A program made the translations under genes and the position numbers. This document shows positions 1 to 6,167 of a stretch of DNA of 12,573 nt, one piece after another. The notes below the pieces were generated by a model that had not been told where the DNA came from, did no database searches, and saw only the letters and a list, made by a program, of their open reading frames with translations. The stretch's first letter is position 1, and each line of letters opens with the position of its first letter. The DNA is from Candidatus Zixiibacteriota bacterium. Its GTDB lineage: Bacteria; Zixibacteria; MSB-5A5; SM1-73. The DNA lies in NCBI GenBank assembly GCA_022866585.1, contig JALHUP010000340.1:1-12573 (forward strand). The letters run 5' to 3'.

Positions 1-457
1 CTTTTGCTTTTACGGTGAAAACTATGGGGTTTTTTGATTTTCTTGAGCCTACTTGAAAAGCCTCTTCTTTGCTTTTGCTCAAGTGGACGTATCTTCTTTT
101 CATCGGTTTTATGCCCTCACCCAAGATGGTATTTTTCATGGCTGGGCTGGTCCCATGATAAAGATACAGAGAAGGCTCTGAGGGCTCGGTGTCCAGCTCC
201 ACCTCGATGGAATGACCATATCTGGCTCTGATTTTCTCTCCCTTTATTTCAAATCTTTTTTTGGGGCAGTTTTTCACCACACTTTCAATATCAGATAATT
301 GAACGCTCCCATACCGATTTTGAAGCACGATGAGTAAATCACTTATGTCCACGAAACCGAAAGGATCAAGTCTTAATCCAAAATTCTGGGGTTTGTGTCT
401 TAAGACGAAACTCATGAATTTTGATAACCCGACGAATCTGTTTATAGTTTGCATCAT
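1..457 (-). CDS. kptA: RNA 2'-phosphotransferase (Tpt1/KptA family), partial, C-terminus beyond the window edge
   Basis: The enzyme removes an internal 2'-phosphate from RNA using NAD+, giving ADP-ribose 1'',2''-cyclic phosphate; in fungi this ends tRNA splicing, while the bacterial substrate is unclear. Translating the reverse strand from ATG 457 (or the adjacent ATG 454) gives 152 open codons up to the window edge. Family landmarks appear in order: LSKFMSFVLRHKP (R20, H21), the IRARYGHS segment (R77, H82), LYHGT (98-103), GIKPMKRRYVHLS (115-127) and AFQVGSR (R139). These correspond to the Arg-His-Arg-Arg catalytic set known for Tpt1. Bacterial KptA is about 180 residues, so roughly 30 are missing. 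I see no strong ribosome binding site before the two ATGs. The gene is transcribed away from the M48 gene. Identification is firm; the exact start is less so. Confidence 0.94.
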   Translation of the reverse strand, partial: MMQTINRFVGLSKFMSFVLRHKPQNFGLRLDPFGFVDISDLLIVLQNRYGSVQLSDIESVVKNCPKKRFEIKGEKIRARYGHSIEVELDTEPSEPSLYLYHGTSPAMKNTILGEGIKPMKRRYVHLSKSKEEAFQVGSRKSKNPIVFTVKAK

Positions 458-491
458 TTTAAATGCTTTCAAAAAAAATCTTTCAGATGAA

Positions 492-519
492 ATAATAAGC
501 AATTTTTTTTCTCCGTCAA
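492..519 (-). promoter_or_regulatory. Candidate promoter for kptA
   Basis: On the reverse strand TTGACG (519-514) and TATTAT (497-492) are separated by 16 bases, each one mismatch from the sigma-70 consensus. They lie about 35 bases upstream of the kptA start. This is read from consensus only. Confidence 0.42.
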
Positions 520-869
520 CTACAAAAAATAAAAAACTATGCCAGCCTTCTTTGAAAAACGGTTCTTTTCCAAATCAGTTGCTAAAGTCCACATGTCCGC
601 CAGAGACGGATCTGCCTGTGGCATGAAATGTGCATATGCACAGATACGAGTATATGGACACGAATTCCGTGTCTTGAGATTTGATTTTGCCACAAAGCGC
701 AAAATTCGATTTTTTTACCTCTCTCCCTTTTGTTCCCCCTCTCCACATTTGTGGAGACGGGGATAGGGGGTAAGGTCTTGAAAACGTCTTTTTCATTAAG
801 TCCTTAAGCTCGTTTCTGTTATTGAGAATTCTATCCACTAAAATGGAGAAGAACCTAAAAAAACATTTC
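520..869. other. Gene-free intergenic stretch between kptA and the M48 gene
   Basis: I see no credible protein in either strand; the open frames here have no family signature and run through the repeat at 735-770. The stretch holds a 14-base perfect palindrome (629-642, TGTGCATATGCACA), a 6-base inverted repeat around GAATTC (657-673) and the CT-rich hairpin described separately. The palindrome could be a regulator site, but its distance from both promoters makes that weak. Confidence 0.5.
735..770. repeat. CT/GC-rich hairpin repeat
   Basis: CTCCACA (741-747) pairs with TGTGGAG (750-756) around a two-base loop. C5T on the left faces G-rich blocks on the right (759-762 and 766-770), extending the hairpin imperfectly. 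It resembles the longer element at 11081-11163 in composition and layout, and the common CCCTCACCC/CTCTCCCC intergenic repeat seen in many bacterial and metagenomic contigs. Confidence 0.6.
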
Positions 870-898
870 TTTACAAATCCAAATTGGGATTATATAGT
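870..898 (+). promoter_or_regulatory. Candidate promoter for the M48 protease gene
   Basis: TTTACA (870-875) and TATAGT (893-898) are 17 bases apart, each one mismatch from consensus. They would give a leader of about 120 bases before the ATG at 1025. Consensus match only. Confidence 0.4.
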
Positions 899-1024
899 AT
901 ATAATTGAAATTGCTATTTATGTTTTGAGTGCAGATAGGTGATTCAAAGAAAAGGAAAATGAGAAACACTAACCCCAAGAGTTTGGATAAACAATAAACC
1001 CTAAAAACTCGGCAGGTGAATGAA

Positions 1025-1832
1025 ATGAAAAGAATCTCTGTTGTTTTTGTAATCTCTATGGCTTTTGGCTTACTTTTGTTTAGTTGTGCCACCACAGGTC
1101 CGGGGGGCAAAAAGAGCCTGATTTTAATCGGGACCAAAGACGAAGTAGCCATCGGACAAAGTCTGGTCAAGGAGATAGAGTCTCAAAATAAGGTTACTGA
1201 TGATACAATTTTGGGGAATTATGTAGATCAGGTCGGGCAGAAAGTAGTCTCCGTTTCTGATAGGAGAGACATTGCCTATCATTTTAAGGTTTTAGAATCT
1301 CTAGAGATCAATGCCTTTGCTTGTCCGGGAGGTTTCATTTATGTATATAGTGGGCTTTTGAAGACCATGGACAATGAAGCGCAGTTGGCGGGAGTGGTTG
1401 GGACATGAGATCGGACACGTAGTAGCCAGACATAGCGTAAAGAGGCTCCAGCAGGTTTTAGGGCTTCAGGTGCTTTTGTCTTTAACTTTAGGAGAATCAA
1501 GTGAGTTGACTCAAAAGGCGGTCGCCACTGGAATCGGGGTCATCATGCAAGGTTATAGCAGACAAAATGAGTTTGAAGCAGACTATGACGGAACCTATTA
1601 CATGACCATGTCCGGATATGATCCAGGAGGTATGATCCAACTTTTTGGAAAATTTAAAGAGATGGAAAAAGACAAAAAGGGCACATTTTTAGATCAGCTT
1701 TTGGCTTCTCATCCTCCTACACCTGAACGGATAGCCAAGGTGGAGGAGGACGTCAAATCTTTCAATTTAGGGGACAAAAAGCTAACTTTGGGTCAAGAGA
1801 GTTACCAAAAGATTAGATCAAGGTTGAAGTAA
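1025..1832 (+). pseudogene. M48-family zinc metalloprotease lipoprotein, frameshifted in the active-site motif
   Basis: Relatives are periplasmic or outer-membrane-attached M48 peptidases that degrade or help assemble envelope proteins. AGGTGA (1014-1019) sits five bases before ATG 1025; the in-frame GTG at 1016 overlaps that site and is less likely. The N-terminus is a lipoprotein signal (MKRIS, a hydrophobic stretch, then LLFSC). Frame 1 runs to ...AQLAGVVG and stops at 1408. The other frame continues with HEIGHVVARHS, NEFEADYDG and the typical ending ASHPPTPERIAKVEED up to 1832. Removing one G from the GGG at 1400-1402 restores a 268-residue protein of normal family length with zinc ligands H127, H131 and E184. 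The rest of both halves looks undamaged, so this is either a sequencing or assembly error or a very recent mutation. It ends before a shared terminator. Confidence 0.9.
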
Positions 1833-1856
1833 ATCCCCCAACAAATTAAACAAATA

Positions 1857-1936
1857 AAGCGGATTACTCACAGCTGATTAGTTAGATTAAGCTGATCTTC
1901 TGCTATAGGCATCTGCTTAATCCGCTTCATCAGATG
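1857..1936. other. Inverted repeat with nested alternative pairing
   Basis: AAGCGGATTA (1857-1866) pairs perfectly with TAATCCGCTT (1918-1927) across a 51-base loop, while CATCTG (1910-1915) can pair instead with CAGATG (1931-1936). It lies between the M48 stop and the terminator, so it would be in that transcript's 3' end. The function is unknown, and it could be a decayed repeat. Confidence 0.4.
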
Positions 1937-1950
1937 TGAATTCGGGTATT

Positions 1951-1986
1951 AAAAAAGGCGTCCCGCCGTGACGAGACGCCTTTTTG
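1951..1986. terminator. Bidirectional intrinsic terminator
   Basis: GGCGTC (1957-1962) pairs with GACGCC (1975-1980), flanked by A6 on the left and T5 on the right, so both strands read a stem followed by a U-run. It sits between convergent genes, the M48 protease on + and the dockerin protein on -, and can serve both. Confidence 0.85.
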
Positions 1987-2001
1987 ATTTCTTTTTTAAT
2001 T

Positions 2002-3219
2002 TTACCAAGGATCTCCGGGCAAAGGAGTTGGACCGTGTTGGTATAGATAGTTTACTAGATAGACAACGTCTTCAATATCAATTAACCTATCCGGTCCATT
2101 TATATCAGCCGTTATGAGGTGGGGTGGAGGTGGACCGTCCATATACAAATAATTAACGAGATAAACTATGTCTGTTACGTCCAGCTTGCCATCGAAGTTG
2201 ACATCCCCGGGCCAATACTGAAGCACCGGAAAATCCCCCAGCACGAACTGAGGCTTAAAGCCCTTCGGCTCAGTGGTTGTAAATATCAAATGATTTATAG
2301 GGGGAAAGAAAGTGCTGTCCACCATGACTAAACCAGTATTGCTGGTCAAGGTAAAACATAAGCTGGCAAAAAGTCCCCGATCAGGGGGAATTGGAGGTTC
2401 TGATACTGGAATTGCTCCTATCAACACTTTACTTGCTCCAAGGTCTGGGTTGACCGTTCTGTATTGTAAGGGCGGGAATATGGTTTCTCTGAAAGTGACG
2501 GAATCATAAATTACGGGTCCAGACCAAATAAGAGGCAAGATGATGGCTCCCACCGAATCATCAGTTGCGATCCGAATGTGTGCATAAAATTTTCCGGGAC
2601 CGCTGGGTAAGGGCCAATAGGCATTATTGGGGTAGAATGAAACCGAATCCGGAAGGGAGGGGTCATTAGGATCTTGCTCGGATCTCAAACGGAACTCTCC
2701 TTTGAGAAACTGTGGGGTATAAGTAATAGAACCCCCTTTGGTAAATAAGAGATGCTCCTGGGGGAGAGGAGAATTGGCAACGGTATCAATAGTCAAAGTG
2801 CCGGTATCAGTGGTAGAGAAATAGAACTTAACCAGCATCCCTCTGCCTTCAGGGATAGATTGCTGTGTTCCAACATTTGCAGTAACCAAAACCTTTTTAT
2901 TGGTGTTATCTATGGTTACGTTTTTATTGAACAGATAGTCAATCCTGCTTCCAAAGAAGCTGAATGAGTCAATGGTAGCAGGACCGGTCCAGGTCAAAGG
3001 AACCTGCAGGGCAATAAAAGAACTATCGTTCCTAAAATATACCGGTATGGCAATCTTTCCCACGCCGGGAGGTTGGGGAACCAAAAAGCCCGTGGATCTT
3101 AAAAATACTGAATCTGGTCCAACGGGGTCATTAGGATCCTGCCCCGCAAAGCTTGAGCCGAAAAGAGAAAACTGCAAGATTACAATTCCTAAGAATAAAA
3201 CTAAAAGAGACTTTTTCAT
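2002..3219 (-). CDS. Secreted protein with two similar beta-rich (possibly cohesin-like) modules and a C-terminal type I dockerin
   Basis: The start at 3219 is chosen because CGGAGG (3225-3230) precedes it and MKKSLLVLFLGIVILQF begins a clear signal peptide, with likely cleavage after SSFA near residue 25. The frame is open 22 codons further upstream, but that extension has no such support. The 405-residue protein has two modules of about 150 residues, each opening with DPNDPxxPDSV and ending in a PQF-L-G-F motif (residues about 27-180 and 181-334). They are probably an internal duplication. Residues 337-405 form a dockerin with two calcium-loop segments, D-V-N-F-D-G-K-L-D and A-D-I-N-G-P-D, each followed by the helix VVYLVNYLY or a near copy. 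Dockerins bind cohesins; in candidate phyla such tails occur on many surface proteins without cellulosomes. The modules resemble cohesin-type beta sandwiches, but that is an inference. It is expressed alone from its own candidate promoter. Confidence 0.85.
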   Translation of the reverse strand: MKKSLLVLFLGIVILQFSLFGSSFAGQDPNDPVGPDSVFLRSTGFLVPQPPGVGKIAIPVYFRNDSSFIALQVPLTWTGPATIDSFSFFGSRIDYLFNKNVTIDNTNKKVLVTANVGTQQSIPEGRGMLVKFYFSTTDTGTLTIDTVANSPLPQEHLLFTKGGSITYTPQFLKGEFRLRSEQDPNDPSLPDSVSFYPNNAYWPLPSGPGKFYAHIRIATDDSVGAIILPLIWSGPVIYDSVTFRETIFPPLQYRTVNPDLGASKVLIGAIPVSEPPIPPDRGLFASLCFTLTSNTGLVMVDSTFFPPINHLIFTTTEPKGFKPQFVLGDFPVLQYWPGDVNFDGKLDVTDIVYLVNYLYMDGPPPPHLITADINGPDRLIDIEDVVYLVNYLYQHGPTPLPGDPW

Positions 3220-3333
3220 TTTTTCCTCCGTATTGTGGTTTTGTGAAATGAACCATAAATCATCGAAAATATTTGCTTCTTCCAAAAAAATCTACCCAAG
3301 CGTCTTTATCTCTTTAAGAGTAAAACCTAAAAT

Positions 3334-3363
3334 ATAATATAAACAAATCAGGAAGATAGTCAA
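3334..3363 (-). promoter_or_regulatory. Candidate promoter for the dockerin protein gene
   Basis: Reverse-strand TTGACT (3363-3358) and TATTAT (3339-3334) are 18 bases apart in an AT-rich stretch, predicting a leader of roughly 105 bases ahead of the start at 3219. Consensus match only. Confidence 0.45.
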
Positions 3364-3519
3364 GAAAAATCTTCACAATTTTTTAACTAATTGATTTTAA
3401 AAGAATTACCGTCTCCGTAGAAGGCTGAAAAACTATGTTTATCCCTCACCTAAAAAGCGTATTCTATTGTTCTAAAAGAACTTTCGAGGCAAAAGTGGAT
3501 AATTTTATCAAAAAAACGA

Positions 3520-3547
3520 TTGACATATTGAAAAAAGAGTTTAAATT
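3520..3547 (+). promoter_or_regulatory. Candidate promoter for the HNH endonuclease gene
   Basis: TTGACA (3520-3525) is a perfect -35 hexamer. A weak -10 (TAAATT, 3542-3547) follows after 16 bases in a very AT-rich run. The start codon at 3590 is about 35 bases downstream. Confidence 0.42.
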
Positions 3548-3589
3548 TAATAAAAATTGCGGATTTTAGGCTTATAAATTGTTTTAGCT

Positions 3590-4096
3590 ATGTTACATAG
3601 AAACGTCTTGGTTTTAAATCAAAACTATGAGCCGCTCTCGGTCTGCACCGTGAAAAGAGCCATAGTCTTAGTATATTTAGGGAAGGCTGAAATCATAGAG
3701 AAACATGATGGGTATATGATTCATTCGGTCTCCTTAAGATTTCCGGTGCCCAGCGTGGTGAGGTTAGGATTTTACATCAAAGTGCCAAACAAAAGGATCC
3801 TTTTGACCCGCAAGAACATCATAAAAAGAGACGGGCACAGGTGTCAATACTGTGGGGAGAACCACGGCGCTATGACCGTTGACCACGTAATTCCAAAAAT
3901 TTACGGGGTCCAAGATAGCTGGGAGAATTTGGTCTGTGCCTGCCTTAAGTGCAACAATATCAAAGGAGATCAAACTCCAGAACAGGCAGGATTTAAGCTT
4001 TTGCGTCGACCTAAAAGACCGAATCATATTACTTTTATTCAGCAATTTATTGGTATTTCAGATCAAAGATGGAAACAATATCTCTTTTTGGATTAA
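3590..4096 (+). CDS. HNH endonuclease family protein
   Basis: The product is a stand-alone HNH nuclease of 168 residues. The N-terminus (MLHRNVLVLNQNYEPLSVCTVKRAI) is the conserved opening of the widespread chromosomal HNH proteins that are not tied to phage or introns. The nuclease core follows: CQYC (C85, C88) and CLKC (C118, C121) make a zinc site, TVDHVIPK supplies the first catalytic His (D98, H99) and WENLV the Asn (N113). Downstream NIKGDQTPEQAG is typical of the family. The cellular role is not established; repair or DNA processing is often assumed. No strong ribosome binding site precedes ATG 3590, so the start rests on the conserved N-terminus. It is divergent from the dockerin gene and 95 bases before trpS, with a repeat tract in between. 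Confidence 0.88.
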   Translation: MLHRNVLVLNQNYEPLSVCTVKRAIVLVYLGKAEIIEKHDGYMIHSVSLRFPVPSVVRLGFYIKVPNKRILLTRKNIIKRDGHRCQYCGENHGAMTVDHVIPKIYGVQDSWENLVCACLKCNNIKGDQTPEQAGFKLLRRPKRPNHITFIQQFIGISDQRWKQYLFLD

Positions 4097-4099
4097 AAA

Positions 4100-4127
4100 C
4101 AGTTGTCAGTGATCGGTGGTCAGTGAT
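4100..4127 (+). repeat. Heptanucleotide tandem repeat, CAGTGAT type (four units)
   Basis: Consecutive seven-base units CAGTTGT, CAGTGAT, CGGTGGT and CAGTGAT start four bases after the HNH stop codon. Two of the four are identical. Similar short tandemly repeated heptamers are known from intergenic DNA of cyanobacteria and other bacteria. Confidence 0.7.
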
Positions 4128-4144
4128 TAAGGTCTTGAGCTTTT

Positions 4145-4178
4145 AACTTCTAACTTCTGACTTCTAACTTCTAACTTT
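4145..4178 (+). repeat. Heptanucleotide tandem repeat, AACTTCT type (about five units)
   Basis: Units are AACTTCT, AACTTCT, GACTTCT, AACTTCT and a partial AACTTT, ending just before the trpS ribosome binding site at 4182-4186. It is separated by 17 bases from the different heptamer array at 4100-4127, so two unrelated 7-base arrays sit side by side. Confidence 0.8.
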
Positions 4179-4191
4179 ATCGGAGGCATGA

Positions 4192-5163
4192 ATGTCCAAA
4201 GAAGTGATCTTAAGCGGTATGCAGCCCACAGGCAAATTGCATCTAGGTAACTTAGAGGGGGCTTTAAGACATTGGGTCAAGCTTCAGAATGATTACGAGA
4301 TGTATTGTTGCATAGTGGATTGGCATGCCTTAACCTCTGATTTTGATCATACCTCTGACCTTAATGATAGGATAATAGAAGTAGCCATAGATTATCTTTC
4401 CGCGGGACTTGACCCTGAAAAATGTGCCATCTTTCTTCAGTCTCAGGTTAAAGAACATGCGGAGCTACATCTTCTTTTTTCCATGATCGTCCCCCTTGGA
4501 TGGCTGGAGAGGGTTCCTTCATACAAAGAAAAAAGCGTGGAGTTGGGTTTGGATAGCTATGGATTTTTAGGCTATCCGCTTCTTCAAGCCGCAGACATCT
4601 TGATATACAAGGCTAATTGGGTTCCAGTGGGAAAGGATCAATTGCCCCATATTGAGCTTACCCGGGAGGTGGCACGAAGATTCAACAGTTTATATGGAGA
4701 GGTTTTCCCTGAGCCTCAAGCCAAACTCAGCCAGTTTTCGGGAATCTTAGGGATAGACAACAGAAAGATGAGCAAATCTTATAACAACGACATAACCATG
4801 GGCGAATCGGATGAATCAACCGCCAAGAAAATTTCCATAATGTATACCGACCCCACCAAGATACATCTTGGTGATCCCGGACACCCAGATGAATGCCCGG
4901 TATATCTTTTGCATAAGATTTATAATCCAGATCACAAAACCATTCACGAAAGATGCTCCACCGGAAAATTGGGATGTGTAGAATGTAAGAAGATGTGTGC
5001 CGAAAGCACCAACAAAGCCTTAAGACCAATTCGCCAGAAAAGAGCGGAGCTGGAAAAGAATCTGCTTTATGTGGAAAAAGTATTAATTTCTGGTGCAGAA
5101 AAAGCGCGGTCTACCGCCCAAAAGACCATGCAAGATGTGAGAAAAGCAATGAAGCTGAAATAA
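4192..5163 (+). CDS. trpS: Tryptophanyl-tRNA synthetase, probable iron-sulfur type
   Basis: It charges tRNA-Trp with tryptophan using ATP in the cytoplasm. GGAGG (4182-4186) lies five bases before ATG 4192. The 323-residue length is normal for bacterial TrpRS. The class I signatures are HLGN (17-20, after GMQPTGK) and KMSKS (192-196). LGYPLLQAADIL and VGKDQLPHIELTREVARRFN are TrpRS-specific. Cysteines C235, C255, C262 and C265 follow C-x19-C-x6-C-x2-C, matching in place and spacing, apart from the first gap, the C-x22-C-x6-C-x2-C pattern that holds a [4Fe-4S] cluster in Thermotoga maritima TrpRS. A further C269 follows. I therefore infer a cluster near the anticodon-binding region. scpA follows 61 bases later with no terminator, so the two are probably co-transcribed. 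Confidence 0.97.
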   Translation: MSKEVILSGMQPTGKLHLGNLEGALRHWVKLQNDYEMYCCIVDWHALTSDFDHTSDLNDRIIEVAIDYLSAGLDPEKCAIFLQSQVKEHAELHLLFSMIVPLGWLERVPSYKEKSVELGLDSYGFLGYPLLQAADILIYKANWVPVGKDQLPHIELTREVARRFNSLYGEVFPEPQAKLSQFSGILGIDNRKMSKSYNNDITMGESDESTAKKISIMYTDPTKIHLGDPGHPDECPVYLLHKIYNPDHKTIHERCSTGKLGCVECKKMCAESTNKALRPIRQKRAELEKNLLYVEKVLISGAEKARSTAQKTMQDVRKAMKLK

Positions 5164-5181
5164 ATATCCTAACAACCTACG

Positions 5182-5211
5182 TTGCATCGGGACTTTGTAG
5201 TCCCGATGCAA
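5182..5211. repeat. Perfect 12-bp stem-loop between trpS and scpA
   Basis: TTGCATCGGGAC (5182-5193) and GTCCCGATGCAA (5200-5211) pair without mismatch around loop TTTGTA. No U-run follows, so it is not a standard terminator. Its right arm ends three bases before the scpA ribosome binding site (GAGAGGGG, 5214-5221). It may be a REP-like palindrome, an mRNA processing or stability element, or a brake on scpA translation. Confidence 0.75.
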
Positions 5212-5224
5212 AAGAGAGGGGAAA

Positions 5225-5965
5225 ATGGAATTAACCGAAACACAGGCACAAGAAAATAGTTCATCCTATTCGGTAAAATTGGACGTTTTCGAAGGTCCGT
5301 TAGACTTACTTTTGTTCCTCATTAAAAGGGACGAGATAAATATCTACGATATTCCTATTGCCCATATCACCAAGCAATATTCAGAATATATTGAGTTAAT
5401 GAAAGTGCTGAACTTGGAGGTCGCCGGTGAGTTTATCGTCATGGCTGCTACCCTGATCCGAATCAAAGTTAAGATGCTTCTGCCCAAGACCGTGGATGAG
5501 GAAGAGGAGGAAGACCCCAGAGAGGAATTAGTTCAAGCCTTATTGGAGTATAGAAAGTATAAAGAGGCGGCTTTTGTTTTAAAAGAGAAAGAAGAGGAGC
5601 AATCTCAGTGGTTTCCCCGCACCGATCTCGATTTATCAGGATTGCCAAAAGACGAAATTCTGGTAGAAGCAAGCTTATATGATTTGATGCTTGCTTTCAA
5701 GAAAATCGTGGATTCCCTTCCCAAGGAGACTTTCCACACCGTAAATTACCCCAAAGTTACCATAGAAGAAAGAATCGAATACGTGTTGAACTACTTATCT
5801 CAAAAAGAAGGAGTTGTTTTCACAGACCTTTTCATGGACACTCCCATCAAATTGGTGATGGTGGTCACCTTCATGGCAATTTTGGAATTGATCCGACTGC
5901 AGAAAATCTACATCAGGCAGAATAGACATTTTTCAGAAATCTGGGTATTCAGAAATGATAGGTGA
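5225..5965 (+). CDS. scpA: Segregation and condensation protein A (kleisin)
   Basis: ScpA is the kleisin that bridges SMC dimers and ScpB in the bacterial condensin, compacting and separating chromosomes. The 246-residue product is of usual length. The N-terminal signature YSVKLDVFEGPLDLLLFLIK with EINIYDIPIAHITKQY (about residues 15-60) is diagnostic. The acidic stretch DEEEEEDPREEL (about 93-104) begins the middle region, and the C-terminal 70 residues, ending KIYIRQNRHFSEIWVF, form the SMC-binding winged helix. ATG 5225 follows GAGAGGGG with a short gap. It is downstream of trpS in a probable operon that stops at the terminator near 6037. scpB, often the next gene, is not here, so it must lie elsewhere. 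Confidence 0.95.
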   Translation: MELTETQAQENSSSYSVKLDVFEGPLDLLLFLIKRDEINIYDIPIAHITKQYSEYIELMKVLNLEVAGEFIVMAATLIRIKVKMLLPKTVDEEEEEDPREELVQALLEYRKYKEAAFVLKEKEEEQSQWFPRTDLDLSGLPKDEILVEASLYDLMLAFKKIVDSLPKETFHTVNYPKVTIEERIEYVLNYLSQKEGVVFTDLFMDTPIKLVMVVTFMAILELIRLQKIYIRQNRHFSEIWVFRNDR

Positions 5966-6005
5966 AAGGTTTTAGGTGTAGGGCAAGGGGAGAATAAATC
6001 TTCGT

Positions 6006-6037
6006 AGCGTCCCGCAAAAGCGGGGCGTTATTTTTTT
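6006..6037 (+). terminator. Intrinsic terminator of the trpS-scpA unit
   Basis: AGCGTCCCGC (6006-6015) pairs with GCGGGGCGTT (6020-6029) around loop AAAA, with two G-U pairs, followed by T7 (6031-6037). A GTAG tetranucleotide (6004-6007) overlaps the foot of the stem, so the hairpin may derive from a REP-like element. Confidence 0.88.
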
Positions 6038-6092
6038 GTAAAAAAATCAAAAAATCTGTTTGTTTTTTCTCTAAAGCATGTTATATTTTTCA

Positions 6093-6108
6093 CAAGCTTT
6101 TTAGCTTG
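6093..6108. promoter_or_regulatory. Candidate operator upstream of the hydroxyacyl-CoA dehydrogenase gene
   Basis: CAAGCT (6093-6098) and AGCTTG (6103-6108) form an inverted repeat with a TTTT spacer. It lies six to twenty bases after a possible -10 (TATATT, 6082-6087), near the expected transcription start. A similar CAAGC/GCTTG palindrome occurs at 9791-9804 upstream of the first acyl-CoA dehydrogenase. The site is short, so chance is quite possible. Confidence 0.28.
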
Positions 6109-6167
6109 AATTAACATGAAGAATGAATTATCATTACTAAACCAAAATCAGAACTTTGGAGGTGTTT

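Noticed and set aside
520..838. Overlapping open frames on both strands between kptA and the protease
   Set aside because: They cross the repeat hairpin, have low-complexity or odd composition, no ribosome binding site and no recognisable family.
1398..1406. Programmed ribosomal frameshifting in the protease
   Set aside because: There is no slippery heptamer, stimulatory hairpin or internal Shine-Dalgarno typical of +1 or -1 sites, and M48 lipoproteins are not known to need it.
1374..1832. A separate gene starting at ATG 1374 in the second frame of the protease
   Set aside because: Its first residues are the shifted reading of the protease; homology to M48 proteins only begins at HEIGH (1404). 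It is the second half of a broken gene.
3220..3285. A 22-residue N-terminal extension of the dockerin protein
   Set aside because: It would bury the signal peptide, and a strong ribosome binding site (3225-3230) sits before the internal ATG at 3219.
4100..4178. CRISPR array or trp leader attenuator
   Set aside because: The seven-base units have no spacers, there is no Trp-codon leader peptide, and no terminator/antiterminator pair is evident.
5182..5211. Intrinsic terminator between trpS and scpA
   Set aside because: The stem is strong but no T-run follows in either direction; the ribosome binding site of scpA comes next.
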